A stretch of 64,000 bases of DNA from Cupriavidus pauculus (lineage in GTDB: Bacteria; Pseudomonadota; Gammaproteobacteria; Burkholderiales; Burkholderiaceae), in the NCBI RefSeq assembly GCF_022179805.1, contig NZ_BPUO01000006.1, positions 62,001 to 126,000 on the forward strand, in the 5' to 3' direction. Position 1 is the stretch's first letter; the number at the start of each line of letters is the position of its first letter. Made by a program: the position numbers and the translations under genes. The notes under the pieces were generated by a model that saw nothing but the letters and a program-made list of their open reading frames with translations, ran no database searches and was not told the DNA's origin. Positions 8,069-17,776 of this stretch are shown here, in pieces.

Positions 8069-9360
8069 GGTGTCTCGGGGGCACTCAGGCCCATCGCGCG
8101 GCGGCGATCCGCAACCGCTTCCGTTGTTACCGGCGAGGCGCGGTTACCCCAGCTACCCCGGATGAATGTCAGCAGATTGGCCAGCTCCTGGTCTTCCATG
8201 GTCCAGCCATAGCCAGGCATGTGGTAATCGGTGGGCGCCGTATTCACCCTGGCCGTCACGGCGCCGTCCAGCAGCAGGTTGATCAGCGAGGCCGGGTTCG
8301 GATCGACCACCGTGGGATTGCCGGCCAGCGGCGGAAAGACCCGCGCAAAGCCCTTGCCGCTGCTCTGGTGGCAAGGCATGCAGAAGGTGGCGTACTGGCG
8401 CGCGCCCGCCGCATCGAAGCGCCCCTGTTCGAGTCGCGTGGCCGCCGCCGGCTCAGGGCGGAACGGCTGGGTCTCGCCGCGCGCACCGGCTATCGACTTC
8501 AGGTAGGTGGCCACCGCATCGAGATCGGTGGCGCTCATGTATTGCGTGGACGTGGCGATCACCGTCGACATGGGCCCGAACGAGGTGGCGTGCGCATTGC
8601 GCCCCGTATGCAGGTACTCGACGAGATCGGCCTTCGACCACGACCCAAGACCGGTCAGCGTGTCGCCAGTGAGATTGGTGGCTGACCAGCCCTCGACGGT
8701 GGCACCGGACAGGAAATGGCGGCTGCGTTCGTCGATCCCCTTCTCGCCGTACAGCGCGCCGCGCGGCGTGTGGCAGGCGCCGCAGTGCGCCACGGCCTGG
8801 ACCAGATAGGCACCGCGCCGCCATGCCTCGCCCTGCTTCGCGTCGGCACGCACCGGATCACTGCGCAGGTTCAGCCAGTTCCAGGGCACCAGCAGCCAGC
8901 GCATGCTGTAGGGCCAGCGCAGCGCCGTTTCGCGATTGGCCTGCCGCACCGGTTTCACTTCGCTGCGCAGCCAGGCATGGATCGCCGCCACATCGTCGCG
9001 CGTCATCTTGGCGTACGACGTGTACGGCATGGCTGGATACAGGCGCCGGCCGTCGCGCGCCTGCCCGTGACGCACGGCGCGATCGAAATCGTCGAGCGAG
9101 TAGCGACCCAGGCCCGTATCGGCGTCGGGCGTGATGTTGGTCGAATAGACCGTGCCGACATCGGTTTCCAGCGGCAGGCCGCCGGCCATGGGCGCACCGC
9201 CCGGGACCGTGTGGCAGGCCACGCAGTTGGCAATGCGCGCTAGATAGCGTCCGCGTGCCACCTGGTCGGCTGGGGCTGGCGGCGCGCCAAGCACCGCGCC
9301 GGCCATTGGCAGGAACGCCAGCGCCAGCAACCCGTTTCTGAATCGGCTTAGTCCACGCAT
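8065..9360 (-). CDS. Tri-haem periplasmic cytochrome c
   Basis: 431 residues. A signal peptide (about 1-26) is followed by three c-type haem sites: NCVACHT near residue 46, HCGACHT near 195 and FCMPCHQ near 327. This three-domain layout matches the cytochrome subunits of membrane-associated alcohol, gluconate and related dehydrogenases, which pass electrons to ubiquinone or terminal oxidases. It lies 34 bases after the transporter gene and overlaps the FAD dehydrogenase by four bases. I therefore infer that it accepts electrons from that enzyme. No small gamma-type subunit is present. Confidence 0.88.
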   Translation of the reverse strand: MRGLSRFRNGLLALAFLPMAGAVLGAPPAPADQVARGRYLARIANCVACHTVPGGAPMAGGLPLETDVGTVYSTNITPDADTGLGRYSLDDFDRAVRHGQARDGRRLYPAMPYTSYAKMTRDDVAAIHAWLRSEVKPVRQANRETALRWPYSMRWLLVPWNWLNLRSDPVRADAKQGEAWRRGAYLVQAVAHCGACHTPRGALYGEKGIDERSRHFLSGATVEGWSATNLTGDTLTGLGSWSKADLVEYLHTGRNAHATSFGPMSTVIATSTQYMSATDLDAVATYLKSIAGARGETQPFRPEPAAATRLEQGRFDAAGARQYATFCMPCHQSSGKGFARVFPPLAGNPTVVDPNPASLINLLLDGAVTARVNTAPTDYHMPGYGWTMEDQELANLLTFIRGSWGNRASPVTTEAVADRRRAMGLSAPETP

Positions 9361-9394
9361 CGCGGTTTCTTCAAGTCAGGCAATCCGATTGGCA

Positions 9395-10915
9395 TCAGGA
9401 CACGCGCCGCCGGCGCGTCCACCATTCCACGCCACCAAATGCGCCCTGCACCAGCAGCGCCAGCAGCGCGGACGGGATGGCGCCGCCCAGCAGCAACGTC
9501 GAATCATTGAGCGCGAGCCCGGTGACGATGCGTTCGCCATAGCCGCCCGCACCCACGAACGCGGCGATCGTCGCCGTACCCACGCTGATGATCGCCGCGG
9601 TCTTCACGCCGGCCAGCACCACGGGCATGGCCAGCGGTACTTCCACATAGCGTAGTACCTGCGCCGGCCGGAATCCCAGCGCCCGCGCCGCATCGCACAT
9701 GCCCGGCGGGATTTCCTGCAGGCCCGTGCAGGCGTTACGCACGATCGGCAGCAACGCGTACAGGAACAGCGCGATCATCGCCGGCCACACGCCGATGCGC
9801 CCCAGCAGCGGAATCAGCATCGCCAGCAGCGCCAGCGACGGCACCGTCTGGAGCATGCCCACCAGCGCCAGCAGCACCTGTCCCAGCCGGCGGCGCCGTG
9901 CCGCCACGATGCCCAGCGGCACGCCCAGCAGCGTCGCCGCGCCCACCGCGCCGCCCACCAGCGCCAGATGGCGCACGGTCAGGCGCCAGGTATCGGGCCC
10001 CGACAGCACGGCAAGCAGGCCGTTCGCCTGCTTGTTCCCTTCACCACCGGGCGCCGCCACAGGCAGGCCCGACAGGAAGCGTCGCGCGATGACCGAAAAC
10101 GACTCGCCGTCGATTTCCGCCGCCGCGTTCATGTCGATCATGTCCGTCACCGTGATTCGCCCGGCCAGTTCTCGCAACGCCTGCCAGGCGGCCGGAAAGC
10201 GTTGCGGCACGTCCAGCCGGTAGACGATCACGGCGTCGTAGCGTGGAAACACGTGCAGGTTGTCTTCCAGCACGCGCAGGTGGAATTTGCGGATCTTGGC
10301 GTCGGTCGCGTAGATGTCGGTGGCATCGATCTGGCCGTCGGCCAATGCCTCGTAGGCAATGCCGTGGTCGATTCCGACCGGCCGTTGCGGCAGGCCGTAG
10401 CGCTGTACCAGCGCCGGCCAGCCATCGGCACGGCCCAGGAACTCGTGCGACAGGCCCAGCCGCAGCGCCGGCTGGCGCGCCAGGTCGGCCAGCGTGCGCA
10501 AGTTGCCGGCGCGCGCGTCTGACACCGCGATGGCGTAGGTATTGTCGAAACCGAGTGGAATGGCCGCGCCCAGCCCCATCGGGGCCAGCGCGGCGTTGAT
10601 GCGTTCCAGCGAAGCATCGCCCTGCAGTTTCAGGATTTCACTGGCCAGCGTACCGGTGTAGTCGGGGTAGGCGTCGACGCTGCCGGCCTTGAGGGCTTCG
10701 AAGACGATGGCGGTATTGCCCAGGCCCGGCAGGTGCCGGGCGTCGCCGTGCGCGGCGGCGGTCTGCGTCAGGATCTCGCCAAGGATGAACGATTCCGTGA
10801 AACGCTTGGAACCGATGCGCAGCGTGTCGGCATGGGCCGTCGGCGCCAATGCCAGCAGCCCGGGCAACCAGGCAAGCGAGAACCACGCGACGAGCAGCCG
10901 GCGGATGTGGGGCAA
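9395..10915 (-). CDS. OpuB-type ABC transporter: substrate-binding domain fused to permease
   Basis: 506 residues. After a signal peptide (about 1-29) comes an OpuAC-like binding domain (about 30-300: IGSKRFTESFILGEILTQ, YPDYTGTL, IDATDIYATDAKIRKF), as in glycine betaine, choline or carnitine uptake. A five- to six-helix permease domain follows (about 310-500, with LQTVPSLALLAML, PPGMCDAARALGF as the EAA-like loop, and GGYGERIVTGLALNDSTLLLGGAIPSALLAL). In the common fusion the permease comes first; here the binding domain does. The start is TTG 10913-10915. No ATPase gene is adjacent, so it must be encoded elsewhere. First in a probable operon with the cytochrome and dehydrogenase, it may import the product or substrate. 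Confidence 0.85.
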   Translation of the reverse strand: MPHIRRLLVAWFSLAWLPGLLALAPTAHADTLRIGSKRFTESFILGEILTQTAAAHGDARHLPGLGNTAIVFEALKAGSVDAYPDYTGTLASEILKLQGDASLERINAALAPMGLGAAIPLGFDNTYAIAVSDARAGNLRTLADLARQPALRLGLSHEFLGRADGWPALVQRYGLPQRPVGIDHGIAYEALADGQIDATDIYATDAKIRKFHLRVLEDNLHVFPRYDAVIVYRLDVPQRFPAAWQALRELAGRITVTDMIDMNAAAEIDGESFSVIARRFLSGLPVAAPGGEGNKQANGLLAVLSGPDTWRLTVRHLALVGGAVGAATLLGVPLGIVAARRRRLGQVLLALVGMLQTVPSLALLAMLIPLLGRIGVWPAMIALFLYALLPIVRNACTGLQEIPPGMCDAARALGFRPAQVLRYVEVPLAMPVVLAGVKTAAIISVGTATIAAFVGAGGYGERIVTGLALNDSTLLLGGAIPSALLALLVQGAFGGVEWWTRRRRVS

Positions 10916-10916
10916 A

Positions 10917-10929
10917 CCGGAGTCTCCGG
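10917..10929 (-). promoter_or_regulatory. palindrome covering the transporter ribosome-binding site
   Basis: CCGGAG-A-CTCCGG (as read on the coding strand) is a perfect 13-base palindrome ending just before the TTG start codon. It contains the only Shine-Dalgarno-like GGAG. Combined with the TTG start it suggests weak or conditional initiation. The loop is very short, so a stable hairpin would have to open inner pairs. Confidence 0.35.
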
Positions 10930-10979
10930 ATCAGTTATCCCGACATCATACGGCCATACGAGGCCCATACAAGGCGCAG

Positions 10980-11324
10980 CTATGCGGCCGGCGTTGCGTG
11001 CACCGCCAGCCAGACGGTGGCCTGCGCCGCGTCGGTCCATGCCACGCGATGGCGGCAATGGGCCGGCAGGTGCAGCCAGTCGCCGGCACCGAGCGTGTAG
11101 CTGGTGCCATCGTCGGTTTCCACGGCCGCGCTGCCGGTGATCACCAGCACCCACTCGTCGTCGGCGCTGTCGTACCAGAAGCCGGGCGGGCTGGCCTGCC
11201 CGTTCGACACGATGCGCTCCACGCGCGCCCGGCCGGAGGCCGGCCAGGTCACCAGGTCGGTGAAGACCTCGCCATCCGCATGAACCGGCACGTTGTGCAG
11301 CAGGTTGCCTTGCGTCACTGTCAT
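10980..11324 (-). CDS. Small cupin-domain protein
   Basis: 114 residues forming one cupin barrel. The first motif is around GFWYDSADDEWVLVITGSAA and the second around GDWLHLPAHCRHRVAWTD; the His and Glu positions suit a metal site. Members of this short cupin family have no agreed function. The gene starts 27 bases after the end of ftsK on the same strand and could be its distal partner. No transport or regulatory domain is attached. Confidence 0.75.
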   Translation of the reverse strand: MTVTQGNLLHNVPVHADGEVFTDLVTWPASGRARVERIVSNGQASPPGFWYDSADDEWVLVITGSAAVETDDGTSYTLGAGDWLHLPAHCRHRVAWTDAAQATVWLAVHATPAA

Positions 11325-11351
11325 GGCGATGTCCGGGTGAAGTTGGCGGAA

Positions 11352-14300
11352 TCAGTCGGCCGGGCCGCCCGGCGCGATCACCTCGCGGGTGCCGTTGCGC
11401 CCCATCAGCGACACCAGCCCCGCGGCCTCCATCTGCTCGATCAGGCGCGCGGCGCGGTTGTAGCCGATGCGCAGTTGCCGCTGCACGGCGGAGATCGACG
11501 CACGGCGCGACGTCAGCACGAACTGTGCCGCGTCGTCGTAAAGCGGATCCGCCTCGCCGTCCGGCCCGGCTTCGCCAAACAGGTCGGCGGCGCCCTCCGG
11601 GACATCGCCGGCCAGGATGGCTTCTTCGTAGTCCGGTTCGCCAAACTGCTTCCAGTGTTCCACCACGCGATGCACTTCGTCGTCGGCCACGAACGCACCG
11701 TGCACACGTTGCGGATAGCCGGTGCCCGGCGGCAGGAACAGCATGTCGCCCTGGCCAAGCAGGCTTTCGGCACCCATCTGGTCCAGAATCGTGCGCGAAT
11801 CGATCTTCGACGACACCTGGAACGCCACGCGCGTCGGGATATTGGCCTTGATCAGCCCCGTGATCACGTCGACGGATGGCCGCTGCGTGGCCAGGATCAG
11901 GTGGATACCGGCCGCCCGCGCCTTCTGCGCCAGCCGGGCAATCAGTTCTTCGATCTTCTTGCCCGCCACCATCATCAGGTCGGCCAGCTCGTCGATGACG
12001 ACGACGATCAGCGGCAGCGTCGACAGCGGCTCGGGCGCATCGGGCGTCAGCGAGAACGGATTCCGCACCTTCTGCCCGGACGCCTCGCCCGCGCGGATCT
12101 TCTGGTTGTACCCGGCCAGGTTGCGCACGCCGAGCGCCGACATCAGCCGGTAGCGCTTTTCCATCTCGCCCACGCACCAGTTCAGCGCGTGCGCGGCCTG
12201 CTTCATGTCGGTCACCACCGGCGCCAGCAGGTGCGGAATGCCCTCGTAGACCGACAGCTCCAGCATCTTCGGGTCGATCATGATCAGGCGCACATCTTCC
12301 GGCGTGGCCTTGTACAGCATCGACAGGATCATGGCGTTCACCGCCACGGACTTGCCCGAACCTGTGGTGCCGGCCACCAGCAGGTGCGGCGCGCGTGCCA
12401 GATCGGTCACCACCGGATTGCCGATGATGTCCTTGCCCATGGCCAGCACCAGCTTCGACGCATGCGCATCGAACGCGCTGCCAGCGACGATCTCGGACAG
12501 CCGGATCATCTGACGCCGGGCATTGGGCAGTTCCAGCCCCATGCAGGTCTTGCCCGGGATGGTCTCGACCACCCGGATCGACGTCACGCCCAGCGCACGG
12601 GCCAGGTCCTTCATCAGGCCCACCACCTGCGCGCCGCGCACGCCCACCGCCGGGTCCACCTCGAAACGGGTAATCACCGGGCCAGCGCTGGCGCCCACCA
12701 CCGACACCGGCACCTTGAACTCGGCCAGCCGCTGCGCGATCAGTTCGCTGGTCTGCTGCAGGTGCTCTTCGGAAATATGTTCGGCGTTCTCGCTGGTGGC
12801 TTCGAGCAGATCGACGCCAGGCAGCCGATAGTCGACCACTGGACGAGGCGCGGGCGGCGCCACGACCACGGGCGCGACCGGTGCCACCGGCTGCGCGGGC
12901 GCCAGCGGCACCGTGTTGCCCACCACCGCCTGCAGCACGATGCGCGGCTTCGGCGTGGGCTGCACGAACACGTTGGCGTCCTCGACCGGCGACGGATCTT
13001 CCGGGGTGATGGCTTCGGGCGCGGAATCGGTCGTGAAATCGGGGGCGAAATCGGTCGTGCCCTCCCCTGCCGTATCGGTCGCAGCCTCTTCTTCCGATTC
13101 TTCCGATTCGGCCTGCGAAATCGACGCGGCCACGGCGGCATCAATAGCTTCCGACGTGGACGGCACCGGGGCGTCAACCTCCGGCGCGTTGATATCGGTG
13201 TCCGTAGCTACGGGGGCGTCGGCCAGAACCATTTCGGCCGGTACGTCCGGGGATGGAGCGGGTTCGACTTCGGTCGGGGCTTGGGCCAGCACGTCGATCG
13301 CAGCTTCGGACGGTACTTCGGCCAGCGCTTCCGTCGCGACTGCGGCCGGCTGTTCCGCCGCCTCTGCCTCCACGACGAGCGGCTGCTCCGGCTTGCCGGC
13401 AAGCACCCGCAGTTCGGCCAGCAACGCCAGCGCTTCGTCGCGAATCGACTCCAGCGTGACCTGCTCGTCGGCCGTGTCGGCCGTGTCCACTACGTTGTCT
13501 GCTGCCGACTTCTCGACGACGGTGTCTTCCACCGCATCACCCGCCGCCGCGATCATGGCGATGTCGGCCGCGATCTCGGTGGCACGCGCCATGGCTGGCG
13601 CTTCCAACACCGCCACGTCCGCCTCTGCCGTAGCGACTGCCGCCGTCGTGGCGGCCGCGGCCTTCGACATCGATTCCGGTAGCGTCGTGATGGCCGACCG
13701 CAGTCCCAGTTGCGGATTGCGGAACGGGCTGCTGACTACCGTCGCCTGCGGCGCGGTACGCGCGGGCTGGGCCTGTGGCCGCGGCTGGGGCTTCGGTTGC
13801 GAGGTCGGGTGCTGGTTCGCTTGTGGAGTCGCCTGTGGATTCGATTGCAGCGGTGCGGCCGGACGAGCCACCACGGGAGCCGAAACCGGCTCGCTCTTCA
13901 CAGGGCCCGGCGCGCCGGCCTGATGCAGCCAGATCTCACCCGGTTGCGGCGGCGATTCCCGTGTGCGCGGCGGCGGTTGCCAGGCCGGCTGACGGCGTGC
14001 GGACACCGCCTCGATACCCTTGTTACGCGGCGCCGGACGGCTCTGGCCCGGCATCGACGTGGTTTCCCAACGCTCGGCGTTGTCGCGCGGCGCAGGCTGC
14101 GGCGGCGCGCTGTCAGTGCGATAGTCGGAGCGGAAATCGGTACGGGAGTCAGCGCGGAAATCGGCACGCGACTCTTGTCGCGCCGGCGCCGGTGCGGGTG
14201 CCTCGTCGGCTTCCATGCGTGGACGGCGCAGCAGGAACAGGCTGCGCCAGGTTTCGCCAAACACCATCGGCGCGGCCAGGCCCAGCACGGCCAGCATCAT

Positions 14301-14561
14301 CAGCAGCGCGCCGGTCCAGCCCAGCATGCCGGTCACCGTGCCGGCCAATGCGTGCCCTGCGGCGCCACCAGCCGTGGCACCCTCACCGCCGGTCAGCGCC
14401 TCCAGCGTGGCACTGGCGCCCAGCACCAGTACCGTACCCATCCATACACGCAGCGAGCCGCGGCCGAACAGTCGGCGATCGCCGGCAAGCACACGGCCCA
14501 CCGTTCGCCAGACAAGCGGCAACAGCCAGAAGGTCGACAATCCGAACCAGCCCAGACCCAT
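11352..14561 (-). CDS. ftsK: DNA translocase FtsK paralogue with reduced membrane domain
   Basis: 1069 residues. The N-terminal 4TM domain is incomplete: about three hydrophobic segments between residues 5 and 110, without the usual first helix and periplasmic loop. A stop codon lies five codons before the ATG, so the short N-terminus is real. A very long Pro/Gln- then Ala/Glu/Asp/Thr-rich linker spans about residues 115-570, followed by the alpha/beta motor with Walker [10 protein letters not shown] near 730 and Walker [15 protein letters not shown]. The C-terminal gamma winged helix ([20 protein letters not shown]) should read KOPS sites and touch XerD. Many Burkholderiaceae carry two FtsK proteins; this resembles the longer paralogue. 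It would act at the septum in chromosome dimer resolution. Confidence 0.88.
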   Translation of the reverse strand: MGLGWFGLSTFWLLPLVWRTVGRVLAGDRRLFGRGSLRVWMGTVLVLGASATLEALTGGEGATAGGAAGHALAGTVTGMLGWTGALLMMLAVLGLAAPMVFGETWRSLFLLRRPRMEADEAPAPAPARQESRADFRADSRTDFRSDYRTDSAPPQPAPRDNAERWETTSMPGQSRPAPRNKGIEAVSARRQPAWQPPPRTRESPPQPGEIWLHQAGAPGPVKSEPVSAPVVARPAAPLQSNPQATPQANQHPTSQPKPQPRPQAQPARTAPQATVVSSPFRNPQLGLRSAITTLPESMSKAAAATTAAVATAEADVAVLEAPAMARATEIAADIAMIAAAGDAVEDTVVEKSAADNVVDTADTADEQVTLESIRDEALALLAELRVLAGKPEQPLVVEAEAAEQPAAVATEALAEVPSEAAIDVLAQAPTEVEPAPSPDVPAEMVLADAPVATDTDINAPEVDAPVPSTSEAIDAAVAASISQAESEESEEEAATDTAGEGTTDFAPDFTTDSAPEAITPEDPSPVEDANVFVQPTPKPRIVLQAVVGNTVPLAPAQPVAPVAPVVVAPPAPRPVVDYRLPGVDLLEATSENAEHISEEHLQQTSELIAQRLAEFKVPVSVVGASAGPVITRFEVDPAVGVRGAQVVGLMKDLARALGVTSIRVVETIPGKTCMGLELPNARRQMIRLSEIVAGSAFDAHASKLVLAMGKDIIGNPVVTDLARAPHLLVAGTTGSGKSVAVNAMILSMLYKATPEDVRLIMIDPKMLELSVYEGIPHLLAPVVTDMKQAAHALNWCVGEMEKRYRLMSALGVRNLAGYNQKIRAGEASGQKVRNPFSLTPDAPEPLSTLPLIVVVIDELADLMMVAGKKIEELIARLAQKARAAGIHLILATQRPSVDVITGLIKANIPTRVAFQVSSKIDSRTILDQMGAESLLGQGDMLFLPPGTGYPQRVHGAFVADDEVHRVVEHWKQFGEPDYEEAILAGDVPEGAADLFGEAGPDGEADPLYDDAAQFVLTSRRASISAVQRQLRIGYNRAARLIEQMEAAGLVSLMGRNGTREVIAPGGPAD

Positions 14562-14658
14562 TTTAGATATGACACGTCAAAACCACGGGCAGCGATTGTA
14601 GCGGGTCTGGCTGTGCGGGACGGGCCCGGCGCGGAAAAACTTACGCTTTCGGCGGGCG

Positions 14659-15267
14659 CTATTGACTGGGCGCACCCATGCCGGCACGGAACGGGTACTT
14701 GGCGAAGATCATCCCCACCACCTTCTCGATGACGAGCTGGCTGCTTTGCCGTTCCGGCTCGTTGGCATCGCCCTGCGCCACGCCTTCCCAGACGAGCTGG
14801 TTGCGTTTGGCATCGACCAGGTCGATGTTCAGCGTGCCCTCGGTATAGGTGTAGGTATCACTGTAGAAGCCATAGCCGGGCCACGGCGCGTACAGGCCGC
14901 CCCGGTAGGCGTAGTAGCCCATGTAGCCCGGCGGCGGCATCGGTGCCGGGCTGCTGGCGATCTTCTGCTGGAACTGCATGTTGAAGTTGACCAGCAGGTC
15001 GGGCTGGCGCGGCGCGTACTCGTAGCCGCGCGCGGCCATCTCCTTCTGCACGGCGTTCTTCAGGTACTGCGTGGTCAGGCTTTCGTAGCCCTGCCGATCG
15101 GTGCCGGGGCGCGGCACGAAGGCAAAGGTGCGGTACTGCGAGAAGTCGGTGGTGCGGTTGTAGTCAGTGCGAATGTCCGGGCTGGTGGCACAACCCGCCA
15201 GTCCCAGCCCAGCCAGCAAGGCGCCCGCCAGCGGCGCCCGGATACGCGAAGTCGTCAGGCCAGCCAT
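14659..15267 (-). CDS. DUF4136 outer-membrane lipoprotein
   Basis: 202 residues. A type II signal peptide ends in the lipobox LAGC (Cys at about residue 26), so the protein is predicted to be lipidated. The DUF4136 body starts DIRTDYNRTTDFSQYRTFAF. The middle is rich in Tyr, Gly and Pro (YMGYYAYRGGLYAPWPGYGF), and the C-terminal part contains GTLNIDLVDAKRNQLVWEGV, typical of the family. Function is unknown. It lies 10 bases after doxX and 97 bases before ftsK on the same strand. An envelope role is inferred only from export. Confidence 0.85.
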   Translation of the reverse strand: MAGLTTSRIRAPLAGALLAGLGLAGCATSPDIRTDYNRTTDFSQYRTFAFVPRPGTDRQGYESLTTQYLKNAVQKEMAARGYEYAPRQPDLLVNFNMQFQQKIASSPAPMPPPGYMGYYAYRGGLYAPWPGYGFYSDTYTYTEGTLNIDLVDAKRNQLVWEGVAQGDANEPERQSSQLVIEKVVGMIFAKYPFRAGMGAPSQ

Positions 15268-15277
15268 CGCAGTCTCC

Positions 15278-15691
15278 CTAGTTCCATTTGCCGTCGACGC
15301 CGCCCACGCTCATCCGTCCGGCGCCGAACAACGCCACGGCCAGCGCGGCGGCCAGGTACATCCCCTGCAATTCCAGCGCCCAGCCGCCCGTAGGCGCCAT
15401 CTCTCCAAGCTGTTTCGCATGCACCAGCGCAAACGCGAACAGCATGTTGATGGCTACCACCAGAGCGGCCGCGCGGGTCCAGAGCCCGATGATCAAAAGG
15501 ATAGGCGCCACAATCTCGCCAATGTAGACGCCGTATGCCACGAATGATGGCAGGCCGGCCTGTGCCACCACCTGCATGACGAAACCGGGGCCGGACATCA
15601 GCTTGGAGATTCCGTGCACCAGAATCAGCGCGCCCAGCACGATACGGAGAATGGCTTTGCCCAGGTCCTGCGTTCCTTGCGTGCGACTCAT
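15278..15691 (-). CDS. DoxX-family membrane protein
   Basis: 137 residues with four hydrophobic helices: ILRIVLGALILVHGISKL, VYIGEIVAPILLIIGLW, AALVVAINMLFAFALVHA, LAAALAVALFGAG. The HGISKL segment is characteristic of the DoxX/YphA group. ATG 15689-15691 has AAGGAG 10 bases upstream; the frame extends to 15739. Family members are small quinone-linked or redox-stress membrane proteins of uncertain activity. It is followed closely by the DUF4136 lipoprotein, suggesting a two-gene envelope unit. Confidence 0.85.
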   Translation of the reverse strand: MSRTQGTQDLGKAILRIVLGALILVHGISKLMSGPGFVMQVVAQAGLPSFVAYGVYIGEIVAPILLIIGLWTRAAALVVAINMLFAFALVHAKQLGEMAPTGGWALELQGMYLAAALAVALFGAGRMSVGGVDGKWN

Positions 15692-15804
15692 CGCGTTGGC
15701 TCCTTGCGGTGTTGGCGCAGGCGCATGTGACCTGCACAACTACCTTAGATCGTGCCGGCGTGAAGGTAAAGGCGCAGCATGGGGGGCTTGACGCCCGCCC
15801 GGAC

Positions 15805-16803
15805 TCACTCGGTGTCCGGCGGCTGGGGACGGATGCGTGCCGATGGCGGCTCAAGGGGCGGCGCAGCATTCAACGGCACGGTGGCCATCGACATCATCCC
15901 GACCTTGCGGCCATGCTCGGGCAAGACCTCAGCGAGGAAATCGAGGAACCGGCGCAATGGCGGTGTTACGCCCTGCCGGGACGGAAAGACCGCGTGCAGC
16001 ACGCCCATCGGCAGGTCCCACTGGGGCAGCACCACTTCCAGGTCGCCCCGGTCGATATCGTCGCGGCAGTACATGCGCGGCAGCATGGCCAGGCCCACGC
16101 CGGCAATCGCAGCCTCGCGCAGGATGGCGAACTCGTCGGAAACCAGGCGCGGGTCGTAGCCGATATTGACGGGCTCGCCAGCCTGGTCGAACAGCGTCCA
16201 GACGTGGCGGCCCTCGTGCGGCTTCTGCCCTACCCCCGGCATGCCTTCCAGTGCCTGGGGTGTGCGCGGCCGGCCGATGCTGTCGAGCAAGGTCGGGCTC
16301 GCCACCAGTTTCAGGTCGCTCTTGCCGAACGTGCGCACCGCCAGGCTGGAATCGTCCAGGACGTTGCGCACGCGCAGGGCCAGGTCGTAGCCCTCGGCAA
16401 TCACGTCCACGCGGCGGTTCGTGGCGTCGATCTCAAGCTGGATGCCGGGGTTGGCGCGCATGAAATGGCCGATATTCGGCGCCAGCAGGATCTGCACGAT
16501 AGCCACCGGGCAACTGATCTTCAGGCATCCACCGGGCTGCTCGCGCGACTGCTCGATCACTTCGCGGGCCGCTTCGGCTGCCTGCAGCATGTCCCGGCAA
16601 TGCGCGTAGTACGACTCGCCGAGTGGCGTTACGCGCACCTGTCGCGTGGTTCGGCGCAGCAGCAGCACCCCCAGGTCGCGCTCAAGCTGGGCAATACGCC
16701 GCGACAGGCGCGACTTCGGCACCCCGGTCGCGCGGCTGGCAGCCGAAAAGCTGCCGTGCTGCACCACCTGAGCGAACAGCGACAAATCGTTGAGATCCTG
16801 CAT
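15805..16803 (-). CDS. LysR-family transcriptional regulator
   Basis: 332 residues. An N-terminal LysR HTH (about 1-60, LFAQVVQHGSFSAASRATGV with LSRRIAQLERDLGVLLLRR) is followed by a periplasmic-binding-protein-like effector domain and a Pro-rich tail. I took ATG 16801-16803 (MQDLNDLSLFAQ); an upstream in-frame start adds 10 residues. It is divergent from azoR across a 114-base spacer, the classical LysR/target arrangement. Regulation of azoR in response to quinones or azo compounds is therefore the simplest hypothesis. Confidence 0.88.
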   Translation of the reverse strand: MQDLNDLSLFAQVVQHGSFSAASRATGVPKSRLSRRIAQLERDLGVLLLRRTTRQVRVTPLGESYYAHCRDMLQAAEAAREVIEQSREQPGGCLKISCPVAIVQILLAPNIGHFMRANPGIQLEIDATNRRVDVIAEGYDLALRVRNVLDDSSLAVRTFGKSDLKLVASPTLLDSIGRPRTPQALEGMPGVGQKPHEGRHVWTLFDQAGEPVNIGYDPRLVSDEFAILREAAIAGVGLAMLPRMYCRDDIDRGDLEVVLPQWDLPMGVLHAVFPSRQGVTPPLRRFLDFLAEVLPEHGRKVGMMSMATVPLNAAPPLEPPSARIRPQPPDTE

Positions 16804-16917
16804 GATCAGAGTTCCGTTGCACGTATAGAACAATCATTTGCATTTTGCCTCACTACCGGCATCAATGGCCAGTCTATATCTTTCAGCCATCCCAACCGAA
16901 CTTAGTGGAGCCAGACA

Positions 16918-17538
16918 ATGAACATCCTGCAGATCGATTCGAGCGTACTGGGCGACAACTCCGTCTCGCGCAACCTGACCGCCGGCATCGTGGCCGACCT
17001 CGTGGCAAAGAATGCCGGTGCAAACGTCACCGTGCGCGACCTCGACCGCGAAGCCCCGGCCCACCTGGGCAACCACCTGCTGCCCGTGCTGGGCGGCCCG
17101 AAGGACGGCCTGAACGCCGCCCAGCAAGCCGAGCTGGACATCACCGAAGCCTATCTGGCCGAATTCCTGGCCGCCGACGTGCTGGTGATTGGTGCCCCGC
17201 AGTACAACTTCGGCATCCCGAGCCAGCTGAAGTCCTGGATCGACCGCATCGCACAAGCCGGCCGCACGTTCCGCTACACCGAGAACGGTCCGGAAGGCCT
17301 GGCCAAGGGCAAGAAGGCCATCGTGGTGTCGTCGCGCGGCGGCGTGCGCCAGGACGGCGCCGCCCTGGACCTGCATGAAGTGACCGTCGACGTGGTGCTG
17401 CGCTTCCTGGGCATCACCGATATCACCTTCGTCCGCGCCCACGGCCTGGCCATGGGCCCGGAAGCGCGCGAAGCCGGCCTGACCACGGCCCGCACCGAAA
17501 TCGCGGCCCTGAACGATGCCGTGCGCGCCGCCGCCTGA
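16918..17538 (+). CDS. azoR: FMN-dependent NADH:quinone/azo oxidoreductase AzoR
   Basis: 206 residues, the normal length. The flavodoxin-like fold shows an FMN phosphate loop near residues 9-17 (SVLGDNSVSR), the flavin contact PQYNFGIPSQLKSWIDR at about 98-114, and SSRGGVRQ near 140. AzoR enzymes are cytosolic homodimers that reduce quinones and azo dyes with NADH through two-electron transfer, protecting against electrophilic quinones. It is divergent from a LysR regulator and ends in a strong terminator, so it is probably monocistronic. Confidence 0.92.
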   Translation: MNILQIDSSVLGDNSVSRNLTAGIVADLVAKNAGANVTVRDLDREAPAHLGNHLLPVLGGPKDGLNAAQQAELDITEAYLAEFLAADVLVIGAPQYNFGIPSQLKSWIDRIAQAGRTFRYTENGPEGLAKGKKAIVVSSRGGVRQDGAALDLHEVTVDVVLRFLGITDITFVRAHGLAMGPEAREAGLTTARTEIAALNDAVRAAA

Positions 17539-17602
17539 AGCAGGCAACCTCCTCCTCCGTGGAGCAACCGGCGCCATCCCGTAGGCGCCGGCCGCTACTT
17601 CA

Positions 17603-17637
17603 GACAGGTATCCCGTTGCGGATACCTGTCTTTTTTT
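17603..17637 (+). terminator. Rho-independent terminator after azoR
   Basis: Perfect 11-base stem GACAGGTATCC / GGATACCTGTC with a 6-base loop, followed by seven T. Confidence 0.92.
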
Positions 17638-17776
17638 GGGTCGTCAGATCGCGAGCCCGCGTAGGCAATGACCTACATCGATGGCGGACCCCACCCTGCT
17701 CGCCCCCCGGCGCAGATGGGTCTATGATGATTCGACCATTCGCCAGTCAATCCTCGTTCGCCATCCGGGAGCCTGC

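Noticed and set aside
10689..13682. 997-codon open frame opposite the transporter, cupin and ftsK genes
   Set aside because: It spans three real genes on the other strand, has His/Arg/Gly-rich composition typical of antisense frames in high-GC DNA, and shows no domain.
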